A DNA stretch of 64,000 bases from positions 1,910,001 through 1,974,000 of the forward strand of contig NZ_JBBOSU010000001.1 of assembly GCF_038005225.1 (NCBI RefSeq), in the 5' to 3' direction. This DNA is from Solibacillus sp. FSL K6-1523. GTDB taxonomy: Bacteria; Bacillota; Bacilli; Bacillales_A; Planococcaceae. Under the pieces are notes generated by a model that saw nothing but the letters and a program-made list of their open reading frames with translations, did no database searches and was not told the origin of the DNA. Positions 47,847-57,665 of this stretch are shown one piece after another (position 1 is the first letter of the stretch; each line of letters begins with the position of its first letter). A program made the translations under genes and the position numbers.

Positions 47847-48566
47847 TTGACACATGGCTGGTTAATCGGATTTTTCTCAACTTTTGTTGGAATTGGTGTA
47901 GGTGGCGTTATTGCAAGCTTTTTTAATGGCTTTAAGCGAAGCATTGGTACAATCTATGCGGTATGTACAGGGCTAATTTTAGGGTTATTAAGTTTCGAAA
48001 TCGTACCAGAGGCCATACATCTAGGAAATTGGGTTGTTTTTTTCTTAGGTTTCTTTGTTGGCGTTATTTTATTTAAGCTAATCCATTTGGGATTTCATAA
48101 AAATCCTATTATTTCAACAGAATTACGTAAACAACATCATTTAAGAATCGGATTATTCCTTGCTTTAATTATTGCTATTCACAATTTTCCTGTTGGAGTA
48201 GTTTTTGGAACGAGTGAACATTCACAATTTAGTCTCGTATTATTACAAGCGTTAATATTGCACAATATACCTGAGGGGATGATCCTATTTACACCATTAT
48301 TTATTGCTGGAATTAGATATTATCTGTTGTTTTTACTCTCCATTACCATTGCCGTTCCCGTTGCACTTGGGGCAATAATTGGAGAGATGATCGGTCAGCA
48401 AAACAGTCTAGTATGGGCATTCTTAATAAGTTTGACAGTAGGAACAATTTATATGGTTACGATAAAGGAAATCCTACCAGAATCCATTAAGCAATCATCC
48501 AATAAGTATAGTTTTTTCGTCGCGCTAATTGCATTTTTTTTAATGGGTGCGTATTTGATGTATTAA
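47847..48566 (+). CDS. ZIP-family metal transporter
   Basis: TTG 47847 has AAAAGGATG. The 239-residue protein has about eight membrane segments with metal-site residues LSFEIVPEAIH (segment 2), AIHNFPVGV (segment 4, HN..) and LHNIPEGM (segment 5). It probably takes up or releases zinc or a related divalent cation. Confidence 0.9.
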   Translation: MTHGWLIGFFSTFVGIGVGGVIASFFNGFKRSIGTIYAVCTGLILGLLSFEIVPEAIHLGNWVVFFLGFFVGVILFKLIHLGFHKNPIISTELRKQHHLRIGLFLALIIAIHNFPVGVVFGTSEHSQFSLVLLQALILHNIPEGMILFTPLFIAGIRYYLLFLLSITIAVPVALGAIIGEMIGQQNSLVWAFLISLTVGTIYMVTIKEILPESIKQSSNKYSFFVALIAFFLMGAYLMY

Positions 48567-48625
48567 TTAAATTTGCTACTTCAATTTAATGGTAATTGTT
48601 TAATTATTTCTTGATCTTCTGGATA

Positions 48626-49080
48626 TTAATGTATGATGTTTTCTATTTCGTCTAGATTCTTCCAAGCAATTTCTTCAATCGTTCCATCAGGGACATTTAT
48701 CTAACAATCTACAACGTTTACGACTATTTCATCAAAAAATAATTCGTTAAAATATATTTTTAATTTCCATAATCCACTTGTAGGGAATACCATATTAGAT
48801 GATGTATGAAAACCAGCACCATTATTTGGACCAATATTCAGCTGTGGATATTCCCACACTAAATTGTTTCCAACTACTAATATGATGCTCTTCACCTTTT
48901 TCGTTAATCCCAACTACTTTAAAATCACCGATAATGTCATTCTCTTTTCCCCAAAAATGCCGCATATACTTATTCACTTGATTGGCTTTAATGGGTAGGG
49001 TTGTTGCTTCTCCTCTTTTCTCAGAACCAATTAAAAAGCCAACTTTACCTGCTTTCCCGATCAATAAATAATTACCTTCA
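48626..49080 (-). pseudogene. Frameshifted DUF4871-like protein
   Basis: One minus-strand frame (to about 48890) encodes GKVGFLIG...MRHFWG and FKVVGINEKGEEHH. A second frame continues VVGNNLVWEY, NNGAGFHTSSNM, TSGLWKLKIYFNE and DEIVVNV, then meets a stop at 48701-48703 and runs on to 48626. The two join with a one-base shift. The N-terminal signal is also missing. The order of motifs matches DUF4871 extracytoplasmic proteins of Bacillus. Confidence 0.7.
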
Positions 49081-49221
49081 TTATAATAAATATATCATTG
49101 AGGCATGGAAGTTAGGATTGAAAAATTATGAATAAGCGATTGTGGTACTTAGCAGAGAGTGTTTTCAACAGGCATTAGGTGGGTATACTGGAAACTAAAT
49201 TAAGCACAAAGGAGTGACCGA

Positions 49222-50760
49222 ATGGATTCATCCAAACCATCCAAGTCGGTTCGGCTATTGAATGTTATTGAGGAAAAAGGCAATAAACTACCGCATCCTA
49301 TTACGATTTTTATGATTTTTACGTTAATTGTGATTGCTTTATCGCATATTTTTTATGTCATGGGGACAGGCGTCCGTTTTGAAGGGGTTCATCCTGAAAC
49401 AAGACAAATTGAGATGCTGACGGTCAAGGCAGTCAGTTTACTTGTTCCCGAAGGCATTGCTTATATGTTTTCAAATGTTGTTGCAAACTTTACCTCTTTT
49501 GTAGCGCTTGGCCCGGTGCTTGTGGCAATGCTTGGCGTTGGTGTTGCGGAGAAAAGCGGCTATATTAGTGCGTTAATGACGAATACGGTGACAAAAGCAC
49601 CTAAGAAATTTGTCACACCGATTGTCGTGCTAATGGGAGTCTTGTCCAATGTTGCAGCATCTGTAGGATACGTTGTGCTTGTACCACTTGGCGCTATTAT
49701 CTTTTTAGGGTTTAAACGGCATCCGTTAGCGGGTTTATCGGCTGCGTTTGCAGGTGTTGCAGGAGGCTATTCCGCTAATCTATTTTTGGGGACGAACGAT
49801 CCGTTACTAAGCGGAATTACAACAGAGGCGGCGCATATATTGGATGTCGGATATGTTGTCAATCCGACAGATAACTGGTTTTTCATGTTCGTTTCGACTT
49901 TTCTTATTGTCATAATTGGAACACTTGTGACGGATAAACTCATTGAGCCTAAATTGGGTACATATGTACCGAGCGAGCCGCTGGAACATGAAAATAAGAT
50001 CTCCGCTTTAGAGAAGAGAGGGCTTTTCTGGGCGAACTTGTCCATCTTATTTACTGTCATCGTCATTGCGCTACTTATTGCTCCAGAAAACGGAGTATTA
50101 AGAGGTGAGGGTGGTAGTATCATCAAATCACCCTTCATGAGTAGTATTATTTTCATCATGATGCTGATTTTTTTAGTGCCAGGAGTCGTTTATGGATTTA
50201 TGACAAAGTCGATTCGGAACGATAAGGATATTGCTAATTTAATGACATCCTCATTGGAAACAATGTCTGGATTTATTGTATTGATCTTTTTTGCTGCACA
50301 ATTTGTAGCGTTATTTAATTATACGAATTTAGGGACAATCATTGCAGTAAAAGGGGCAGATTTTTTACAGTCGATTCATCTGGATGGCGCGCCTCTACTT
50401 GTGGCACTGATTATGATTACGACAATTATTAACTTATTTATCGCAGCAGATTCAGCGAAATGGGCGATTATGGCGCCTGTTTTTGTGCCGATGTTCATGC
50501 AGATGGGCATTGCGCCAGAAGTAACCCAAGTGGCGTATCGAGTTGGAGACTCTGCGACGAATATCATTTCACCGCTAATGCCATTCTTTCCGCTTGTCGT
50601 TGCTTTTGCACAACGTTACGGCAAGAAGAACGGCGTGGGGACAGTCATTTCTCTTATGTTGCCCTATTCAATCATCATATTAATTAGCTGGACGATTTTC
50701 TTCATTATTTGGTACGTATTCGGTATTCCGGTCGGTCCGGGTGCCAATTTGAATTACTGA
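49222..50760 (+). CDS. AbgT-family transporter (p-aminobenzoyl-glutamate transporter family)
   Basis: ATG 49222 has AAGGAGTG. The 512-residue protein has about 13 membrane segments and the family blocks GNKLPHPITIFMIF at the N-terminus, SNVVANFTSFVALGPVL and GDSATNIISPLMPFFPLV near the C-terminus. AbgT members import p-aminobenzoyl-glutamate or export antifolates. The 16-base gap to the OsmC gene suggests an operon. Confidence 0.93.
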   Translation: MDSSKPSKSVRLLNVIEEKGNKLPHPITIFMIFTLIVIALSHIFYVMGTGVRFEGVHPETRQIEMLTVKAVSLLVPEGIAYMFSNVVANFTSFVALGPVLVAMLGVGVAEKSGYISALMTNTVTKAPKKFVTPIVVLMGVLSNVAASVGYVVLVPLGAIIFLGFKRHPLAGLSAAFAGVAGGYSANLFLGTNDPLLSGITTEAAHILDVGYVVNPTDNWFFMFVSTFLIVIIGTLVTDKLIEPKLGTYVPSEPLEHENKISALEKRGLFWANLSILFTVIVIALLIAPENGVLRGEGGSIIKSPFMSSIIFIMMLIFLVPGVVYGFMTKSIRNDKDIANLMTSSLETMSGFIVLIFFAAQFVALFNYTNLGTIIAVKGADFLQSIHLDGAPLLVALIMITTIINLFIAADSAKWAIMAPVFVPMFMQMGIAPEVTQVAYRVGDSATNIISPLMPFFPLVVAFAQRYGKKNGVGTVISLMLPYSIIILISWTIFFIIWYVFGIPVGPGANLNY

Positions 50761-50776
50761 GAAAGGGTGGATAGAT

Positions 50777-51199
50777 ATGAAAGTAACGACAACATGGACT
50801 GGTGGGCGTGCCTTTACAGCAGTCGGAGATTCAGGATATGACATCAATATGGATGCAACGGAATTGTATGGCGGCCTAGGGAAAGGAGCTACACCTACCG
50901 AAATGCTACTCAGTGCCGTAGCGGGGTGCATTGGAATCGATGTCACGATGATTTTAAGACCCCATCTGGAGAACATTCATAAAATCGAGATTATAACAGA
51001 CGGAACGAGGAAGGAAGAACCTCCTAAAGGTTTTATAGCGATTGAGGTGACATTTCTGATTGAAGGCGACATTGACAGTAGGAAAGTGTGGCGGGCTATT
51101 CGTCTAGGCAAAGATAAATATTGTTCCGTTTCGGATTCGTTAAAGGCGGGTGTGCAGTTTAAATTGGTGTTGAATGGGGAAGAGCAGGAAGAAGTATAG
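50777..51199 (+). CDS. OsmC-family peroxide reductase-like protein
   Basis: ATG 50777 has GAAAGGGTGG. The 140-residue protein has the two Cys of the OsmC/Ohr fold: one in LLSAVAGCIGIDV (about 56) and one in KYCSVSDSL (about 116). It probably reduces organic hydroperoxides. Follows AbgT closely. Confidence 0.88.
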   Translation: MKVTTTWTGGRAFTAVGDSGYDINMDATELYGGLGKGATPTEMLLSAVAGCIGIDVTMILRPHLENIHKIEIITDGTRKEEPPKGFIAIEVTFLIEGDIDSRKVWRAIRLGKDKYCSVSDSLKAGVQFKLVLNGEEQEEV

Positions 51200-51229
51200 T
51201 ATGTACGACTAATGAGAGCGTAAAGAAAA

Positions 51230-51274
51230 GAGTGTCTGGCATCCATCAGTATGGTGCAGGCACTTTTTTTGTTC
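51230..51274 (+). terminator. Rho-independent terminator
   Basis: AGTGTCTG pairs with CAGGCACT (one G.T) and is followed by seven Ts after the OsmC gene. Confidence 0.7.
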
Positions 51275-51469
51275 TTTTCAAAAGCCATCATACCTATTTT
51301 CGGTGATCGAAGAGTGGAAGGGTTAAAATTACAATTTAATAATTATTTAACAAAATCATCATCGGTAGTTGGATAAATAAGGATTTATGTATGTTAAAAT
51401 AAGATTGAAAAGAGAGTTTTATATGATTGCCAAATGGTGGACTCGTAATCATTCATAAATAAGAAAGGA

Positions 51470-51781
51470 GTGAGTGAATATGGGCGTTTCGATTTATTAC
51501 ACTTGATGTATCCACAGTGCGATATCGCGACCGCGCGGATGGTTTATTGGCTTATGGAACCAAGTTATTATTATGAAGAGTTTGGCGGACTAGATCGGAC
51601 ACCTGAAAATTCCGTGAACTATGCGGATGCGCGGCTATTGGCAAAAATCGAAGAAAAAGCGGGTGCCTGATTATTTCGAAGTGGGCTACAGGTGGCTGAA
51701 GAGGGAAATTTTGCACCAGAATTTGAAGACACGCCACCGTATCATCAAATTCCAGCAGTTCTTTGGAAAGTAGCGTCATAA
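51470..51781 (+). pseudogene. Hypothetical gene split by an in-frame TGA
   Basis: GTG 51470 (AAAGGAG upstream) opens a 66-codon frame ending in TGA at 51668. The same frame continues without a stop for 36 more codons (LFRSGLQVAEEGNFAPEF...) to TAA at 51779. The parts together look like one soluble protein of about 103 residues. Either a nonsense mutation or a shortened product; I do not recognise the family. Confidence 0.5.
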
Positions 51782-52336
51782 ATGGGTAGAGAAGAGGGGA
51801 TGGAGATAAGTCTGTATATTGAGCGATGGTGGAAAGAATATGTTGGCGGCACCGATGATACATGTAGTTTGATTGACTACTTAACTAATCGGGAATTTCG
51901 GCATGATAGTACAGTAGAAATCCAATTGACAAAGATTTTGCAAGACTTTCAATTAACGGCTACGCGGGAAATAGAAGAGATACGCCAAACAATAGATATT
52001 TACTATGTCTTTGGTGAAGGGTTTCAACTCGACATTCATTGTGCTATTAATTTGTTGATGGATGTGACGGCGATTTTATTGGAATGTCAGAAGAATGGAC
52101 AAGTTCGCATGCTGGATTTGGACCATACATATAAAGATGAGTCTGCGATTATCGCAATAAAGGCAGAATCGGAAGATGTCATGCTGTTGAAAAACTGGAT
52201 GGCTGATTTTATTCAAAACCCTTTACGTTATGATTTAGCGGAGTTTTGTCCAGAAGAGGAGATGCAAGAGATTGCCACCCAGTGTCAAGCAATCGTAGCT
52301 GAACTAACTATTGATGAGGAGAGACATTATGAATAA
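51782..52336 (+). CDS. Hypothetical protein of accessory cluster
   Basis: ATG 51782 directly follows the previous frame's TAA, so coupled translation is likely; an inner ATG at 51800 has a site too close. The 184-residue acidic protein is mostly helical with no signal. Overlaps the next gene by eight bases. Function unknown; size and acidity resemble immunity-type proteins, which is only an impression. Confidence 0.6.
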   Translation: MGREEGMEISLYIERWWKEYVGGTDDTCSLIDYLTNREFRHDSTVEIQLTKILQDFQLTATREIEEIRQTIDIYYVFGEGFQLDIHCAINLLMDVTAILLECQKNGQVRMLDLDHTYKDESAIIAIKAESEDVMLLKNWMADFIQNPLRYDLAEFCPEEEMQEIATQCQAIVAELTIDEERHYE

Positions 52337-52862
52337 ACAACAGGAAATCGCTACATTTTTACATGAGCCAACAGAAGAAGCATTAGACAAGCTATGGGAA
52401 GAGGACGAACTAGTCGTGTGGATTGATTGGCGGGAATGTGAAGAGGATATAATTGGTTACTTCAATGAGCATTTAGCAGAAACGTTCCAAATCGAGTGTG
52501 AGGTGATAGAGATTGATAAGCCGCGGGGAGTCGATATTGTACTGACATCGACAGAACAAAGCATGAGGATTCCTTTTGCCGATGATAAGACGGACAGAGA
52601 CAGTGCAATTCGGGCGATGCAGGAGTTGATTGCGCCACATCATCAGATTCGTTGGTTCAAGGAGTCTTTAGGTGGAGATACATTGGCATTTGTGCTACTG
52701 CCAACTGGACAGTGGGATGAGTTAGAGCAGCTATTTGGCAAGGAGAAAGTGCAGTTTTATTTTCAAGTCATTACCAATGATTGTATGATGTTTGACATGA
52801 GCATGGAGGAAATGGATGCAGAAATGCAAGCGAGAGATCAGGCGCGTGCGGAGAATTTCTGA
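52329..52862 (+). CDS. Hypothetical acidic protein
   Basis: ATG 52329 has GAGGAGAG and overlaps the previous stop. The 177-residue product is strongly acidic, with alternating strands and helices (IDKPRGVDIVLT, GDTLAFVLLPTGQW). No signal or known motif. Probably co-expressed with the preceding genes. Confidence 0.65.
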   Translation: MNKQQEIATFLHEPTEEALDKLWEEDELVVWIDWRECEEDIIGYFNEHLAETFQIECEVIEIDKPRGVDIVLTSTEQSMRIPFADDKTDRDSAIRAMQELIAPHHQIRWFKESLGGDTLAFVLLPTGQWDELEQLFGKEKVQFYFQVITNDCMMFDMSMEEMDAEMQARDQARAENF

Positions 52863-53067
52863 ACGAGAAAGCCCACTTCTATAAAGGGGAGATAAAAGAG
52901 AGGTCGAAATAGGTATATCTATAGATGGCGGAATGTTTCGATTTTTATTGAATAAGGAACGTACGCTCTATATAATTTGAATGACAACTAGAAAGGAGAA
53001 GACACCTTTCAAATGTTGTTCTCCCAAGTTTCGTCTCTGGCCTTTTCTATAAAGGAGTGTAAGCGAA

Positions 53068-53142
53068 ATGGCTGCAAAAAAGCATCCCATTGCTTTACCA
53101 TTTGGAGTAGTCAAAAAATCTGAAAAGTATCGCCTATTATAA
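53068..53142 (+). CDS. Possible 24-residue peptide
   Basis: ATG 53068 has AAAGGAG ten bases upstream and encodes MAAKKHPIALPFG plus a short basic tail. It may be the 5' stump of a lost gene. The rest of 52863-53168 shows nothing else I can support. Confidence 0.25.
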   Translation: MAAKKHPIALPFGVVKKSEKYRLL

Positions 53143-53168
53143 TCTATTATTGTGAAGGAGATGTAAGA

Positions 53169-54263
53169 ATGAATCATCATTGTGGCACATCGATTGGTTT
53201 TAAAGGAGTATGTTGGAAGTGTAAATCGGAACAGGATAGAAACAAAGTATTGGCATGGACAGAAGAGCAGATTGCTAGCAAAATCCAACAGTTGATTGCG
53301 CATGTGGATCGATTGGATGACTGGGATACGGATGAATATGAAGCTTGCTGTAATCTATTAGAAGTCCATGGAATTTATCCGCCAGCGCTACAGCGCGCGG
53401 CATTGGACGCAAAGGTATTTTCGCTGGAACGGCTTTATTACAAAGCTCCCGTAGATGTACGTGATGGACTCATCACATCGCTCATGTACACTACAGATCC
53501 ACGTGAAGCGAGTGAGCTGATGATCTGTTTGGCGATGCAAGGGGATGACCAAGTTTTGAAAATGTTACTGGAGCTAGAACAGAATCCACAGCCGTGGCGT
53601 GAACAATTATATGTCAATCCATCAATCTACGCTCAAGCGGCGGGCTGGACGTTTGACCAAGAGGGAAATCGCCGCGAGTTGAATTATACTACTTGTTATG
53701 CAATGGAAAAGGGCGATAAAAGTGCAGATAAAGCAGCTGATATTGGACGATTACGTGAGGATAGCTGTCCACATTGTGGCTGTCCATTAGTCGATATACT
53801 CGTGTTAGATGGACGGGAAAAACGGTTACAGTTTCTAATGATTGAGGGGATTTTCACTGCCACTTGTTGCCCGAATTGCTGTTGTTTTTCGGAAGCCGTA
53901 TTCAGTCGATTTACAAAGGATGGTGGTAGTACGCCAGTCTTTCCTTATAACGAATTGATAGACAACCTGGAAAATTATATCGATGAAGATACATTAAAAG
54001 AGCTTTGTTCAAATTCCTATATATTAGGAAAAACGCCCGTGCCACTTTTTTACGGTGCAGGGAGTGAGGATCTCAATACAATTGGAGGTTTTGCTTCTTG
54101 GGTGCAAGATTCGCAATACATAGATTGCCCGGATTGCAGTCAGTCGATGAAATATGTAGCACAAATTCAATGGGATACTATCATGGATTATAGCGAAGGG
54201 ACATTATATATCGAAGTGTGCCCGGATTGCTCGATAGCGTCTATGCATCATCAACAAACATAA
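53169..54263 (+). CDS. Cysteine-rich zinc-ribbon protein with DUF1963-like C-terminus
   Basis: ATG 53169 has GAAGGAGATG. The 364-residue soluble protein has an N-terminal CWKC, CPHCGC and CPNCCC around residues 200-240, and CPDCSQSM plus CPDC in the last 45 residues, so it probably binds two or more zinc ions. The end (IGGFASWVQDSQYIDCPDCSQSMKYVAQI) has the layout of YwqG/DUF1963 proteins. Function unknown; DUF1963 relatives appear nearby. Confidence 0.7.
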   Translation: MNHHCGTSIGFKGVCWKCKSEQDRNKVLAWTEEQIASKIQQLIAHVDRLDDWDTDEYEACCNLLEVHGIYPPALQRAALDAKVFSLERLYYKAPVDVRDGLITSLMYTTDPREASELMICLAMQGDDQVLKMLLELEQNPQPWREQLYVNPSIYAQAAGWTFDQEGNRRELNYTTCYAMEKGDKSADKAADIGRLREDSCPHCGCPLVDILVLDGREKRLQFLMIEGIFTATCCPNCCCFSEAVFSRFTKDGGSTPVFPYNELIDNLENYIDEDTLKELCSNSYILGKTPVPLFYGAGSEDLNTIGGFASWVQDSQYIDCPDCSQSMKYVAQIQWDTIMDYSEGTLYIEVCPDCSIASMHHQQT

Positions 54264-54288
54264 GTGAGCTAGAAAGAGAGTGCAGTTT

Positions 54289-54384
54289 ATGAACAAGGAA
54301 CGAATGAAGGATTTGGATAGATGGTTTAACGAGGATCAGCATGAGTTGATTATTCAAGAACTAACAAAAGCAGAGTTGGATTAA
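54289..54384 (+). pseudogene. N-terminal stump of a lost helical-repeat protein
   Basis: ATG 54289 with AGAAAGAGAG encodes 31 residues (MNKERMKDLDRWFNEDQ..) and stops. The sequence resembles the first helix of TPR-type proteins common in such clusters, with the rest deleted. Nothing follows up to 54476. Confidence 0.35.
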
Positions 54385-54476
54385 GGCCGAATGCTAAACT
54401 TAAACTATATGCTAAAGCCATTATAAGTACACATTTATTCTGTTATAGATATAGCTTGCATTGAGGAGGAAATGTT

Positions 54477-55271
54477 TTGACTATACAGTTACCACAAGCA
54501 TTTGAAAAATACCGTTCAATTATAGAACCAACTTTGCAACCGGTTATACATATTGACACGGTTGAACGGCCGACATCATTATTTGAAAGCAAGTTCGAAG
54601 GCAATCCCTACTTCCCATTAGGTATGGAATATCCTAAAAATGAAAGTGGACAGCCGTTAAAGCTTTTAGCACAAATTAATTTTGCGGATGTGCCAAAACA
54701 TCTTCCCCATTTTCCGACGGAGGGTATTTTGCAATTTTATATCGATGGCTATGATGATGTTTTTGGCTTGGATTTTAAAAATGGGCAACACCAAGCTGGA
54801 TTTCGTGTCATTTTCCATGAAGAAATTATTCAAGATGAATTACAACTCCTACAAGATTTTTCGTTTGTTACAGTAGAAGATGAAGAGCTGTATTTCCCTG
54901 TGACCAAAGAAATGGCTGTAACGTTTGCACCGGCTATTGAACCTTTATCTGTAAATGATTTTCGTTCATATGATGTGTATGAGGCCATTTGGCAAGAAAT
55001 AGATGATGCAGATCAATACGGTCTGGATGATCAATTTTATACATCTTTTGGGTGTACGGGTCATCGAATTGGCGGCTATCCCTTCTTTACGCAAGCCGAT
55101 CCACGTGAGGATGATTACTTCGGAGATTCTACGGTTTTGTTATTGCAAATAGATAGCGTAGGGAATCATGTCATGTGGGGCGACACAGGGGTTGGTAATT
55201 TCTTTATTACGGAGGATGAGTTAAAACGAAAAGACTTTAGTAAAGTGCTTTATAATTGGGATTGTTGCTAA
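54477..55271 (+). CDS. YwqG-family protein (DUF1963)
   Basis: TTG 54477 has GAGGAGG. The 264-residue protein has the family blocks SKFEGNPYFPLGMEYP (about 35-50), LLAQINFADVP (about 62-72), HRIGGYPFFTQ (about 196-206) and VGNFFITEDEL near the end. Function of DUF1963 is not known; in many Bacillota it sits with toxin or immunity genes. A second paralogue lies at 56344. Confidence 0.88.
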   Translation: MTIQLPQAFEKYRSIIEPTLQPVIHIDTVERPTSLFESKFEGNPYFPLGMEYPKNESGQPLKLLAQINFADVPKHLPHFPTEGILQFYIDGYDDVFGLDFKNGQHQAGFRVIFHEEIIQDELQLLQDFSFVTVEDEELYFPVTKEMAVTFAPAIEPLSVNDFRSYDVYEAIWQEIDDADQYGLDDQFYTSFGCTGHRIGGYPFFTQADPREDDYFGDSTVLLLQIDSVGNHVMWGDTGVGNFFITEDELKRKDFSKVLYNWDCC

Positions 55272-55313
55272 ATCAATTGGATAGCAAAGGTAAGGCAGCT
55301 GTGGCAAAATATC

Positions 55314-56281
55314 ATGAAAATTACAAGTGGCTATTTTTCCATTGCAGAAAATGAAGCTTCTTATGATGGAGACATGACAATTGCACTTTTTAAGAAATAT
55401 GTAAATGAGATTCAAGGTTTAATGAAAGGTCAGGGTATTCTTTGTATAAAGGCAGATGGCAGTACATTAGTTGACCATTGCATTGTGAAAGATACGAACC
55501 CTGAACTTTTTGATTTTGATGTTTTTGAGTTACTGAATTATCAAAATTACGGTTTGGAGCCAATGGAAGAGGAAAGAAAACAGGTTTTACAGCAATCATT
55601 AAGGGCTGAAAAAATTAAACAAACATTCGTCTTTGCCTGCTATATGAACGATACGGACCGAATTAGAGAGCTCGTTATTCATGCGAAAAAGTCTAATTTA
55701 AATAAAGTATTGAAATATCGCGGTACGCCACTACAACTTTGCACGATGCATAATAATGTGGAGGCATTTCAACTATTAGCTGAACAAGGGGCAGATGTAG
55801 GGAAACGCGCATTAGGACAAACACCATTGGAAATGGCTTTTACCTATTCAACTGATATTGTGAAATATATTTATTCAGCATTTCCAGCTATTTATGATAA
55901 GGAAGTAACAAAGAAAGGCTTTAGTATTGCGCTTCATTCTCATGAGGAAGCTTTGCTAGAAGACATCTCTAAATGGGGGATCGACCTGGATCAAGAAGGA
56001 AAGCCATTCCCACCACTACAAAACTTTGCGGATACGAATAATGTTGTCGGGATTCAATTTCTTCTGGACCGTGGGGCGATTATTGAGTGCAGAAATCAGT
56101 ATAAACAAACCGCATTGTAAAGAGCGATTCGAGCTGGGAATATTGCTGCTGTTGAAGTGCTATTAAAATATGGCGCGGATATTCAGGCTAAAGATAATGA
56201 TGGAAAAACAGCTGTGGATTTAGCGGAAGCTTGTGGGAATGGAGATATTGCAAATTATATTGCGAATCTAACAAATGGATG
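55314..56281 (+). pseudogene. Ankyrin-repeat protein with a nonsense codon
   Basis: ATG 55314 has only a weak GTGGC site. The frame gives about 265 residues with ankyrin repeats from about 115 (LQLCTMHNNVEAFQLLAEQGAD). It ends at TAA 56118-56120 in the middle of a repeat (QTAL*). The same frame continues RAIRAGNIAAVEVLLKYGADIQAKDNDGKTAVDLA to TGA 56279. So the full gene had at least one more repeat and is now truncated. Confidence 0.8.
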
Positions 56282-56343
56282 AGCGAAAGGGGCATATCAA
56301 TAATCATGTCCGATAAAAGAGCATTTCACATAGGAGAGATAAC

Positions 56344-57084
56344 ATGAATAGCAACAAATTTCTAAATATAATTGAACAGTCGGATATTGGAATGCATAAA
56401 GAGTACCTACACCAAGCTTTGAGGCCAGCTATTGATTTACTTAAGTATAATGAGGCTGAACTTCAATTGGGCTGTAGTCGTTTTGGCGGAGAACCTGATT
56501 TACCGGTTGGAAGTGACTGGCCTACTTATGGTATGAATCCTTACCGTTTCCTTGGGCAAATCAACTTTGCAGAAATTCCTCCAAACGAAGGAAACTTACC
56601 AACAAAAGGTCTTTTAAGTCTTTTTGTAGCAGATGATTATCCAAATTATGATTGTTATTTAGAAGTATTTGAAGAGGGGTATATTCATGGTATATATACC
56701 CCTGAACTTACAAACCTAGAGACCCTAATTTCGCCAAATCCAAGTATAGGCAATGCTATAGCAATTAAGTTTTCTTCGACGATTGATATACCTCATGACG
56801 AATACCAATTGAAGGACTGGCCTTTTACGGATAATCAAAATGACATATACACCGAAATACGGGACTCTTTACATAAAAGTTCAGCCTATCTTTTAGGCTA
56901 TCCTTCACATTATACACTGGCATATGATCCAACGCCGGGGGAAGAATGGTGCTCACTCCTAACAATTGATTCAGATGATGATCTGGAGTGGGGTTGGAAC
57001 GATGGTAATAAATTAATGGTATTTATCGAATTAGACCGACTGAAGAATTTGGACTTTAGTAGACTAATGTCTGACGCAGGCTAA
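56344..57084 (+). CDS. YwqG-family protein (DUF1963), second copy
   Basis: ATG 56344 has AGGAGAG. The 246-residue protein has SRFGGEPDLPVGSDWP, FLGQINFAEIPPNEG, LLGYPSHYT and LDFSRL, the same family plan as the protein at 54477 but clearly diverged, so not a recent duplicate. Function unknown. Confidence 0.88.
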   Translation: MNSNKFLNIIEQSDIGMHKEYLHQALRPAIDLLKYNEAELQLGCSRFGGEPDLPVGSDWPTYGMNPYRFLGQINFAEIPPNEGNLPTKGLLSLFVADDYPNYDCYLEVFEEGYIHGIYTPELTNLETLISPNPSIGNAIAIKFSSTIDIPHDEYQLKDWPFTDNQNDIYTEIRDSLHKSSAYLLGYPSHYTLAYDPTPGEEWCSLLTIDSDDDLEWGWNDGNKLMVFIELDRLKNLDFSRLMSDAG

Positions 57085-57186
57085 AGAGAAATCTATCGTA
57101 ATAAAGTAGTGGGGAAATACAAAATATTACGTATAACTATTGCAGTTAGAGCACTTATTATATTGACTACATCACTTATTTTAGAA

Positions 57187-57640
57187 GTCAACGAACCCCC
57201 ACTGAGGTAAAGCAATTCAGTAGGGGCTTGAAAACGCCAGTTCAGGTCTTTCCGTCTGAGAGACGAGTGACGCTCTGAGTAACGATTTTCAAATCACTGT
57301 TTTTGGTCGGCACTTAACGTACCACTTGCACCACCCTAAGAAGAGCTGTACAAGCCCCGACAAGTCGAGTACACAAGGATGATTGACGCACCCACTAGAC
57401 CGTGCCTAAGCAACGGTTTTACGTGTTTTTCACAAGTGCTTGGATATTTTACGTGACAAAGCTTTTTCTTGTCACAACCCCCTCTATCCAGTTATCAAGG
57501 AACAACGTATCGTATTATTTTAACACAGAACAAACGTTTCGGCTAACGCCAACCAACATTCATCTCCACCTGAATCGTTGGGCTTTGTCCGTAACACGAA
57601 TCAGATGGAGTCTTCTGTCGGAGAAAGATAAAAACGAATA
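57187..57640 (-). mobile_element. Internally deleted IS605-type element, tnpB removed
   Basis: On the minus strand both ends match the intact element at 36908-38711: left end TCCGACAGAAGACTCC with GGAGATGAATGTTGGTTGGCG, and right end from TTGCTTAGGCACGGTCTAG through the GGGGCTTGTA block to the CCCTACTGAA hairpin and GTTGAC. Between them only the last eight tnpB codons (KTRKTVA plus stop) remain. It could still move if TnpA is supplied in trans. Confidence 0.85.
57340..57425 (-). ncRNA. Conserved guide-RNA-like block in the deleted element
   Basis: About 70 bases match the right-end scaffold at 38405-38487 with one mismatch seen (CAATCATCC for CAACCATCC). This is higher than the rest of the element and suggests the scaffold segment is the conserved part. 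Confidence 0.5.
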
Positions 57641-57665
57641 CAACAGTCAAATAGTAATCCATATA

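Noticed and set aside
52968-53303. 111-codon minus frame upstream of the zinc-ribbon gene
   Set aside because: Overlaps the start of the better-supported plus gene and lacks a start signal.
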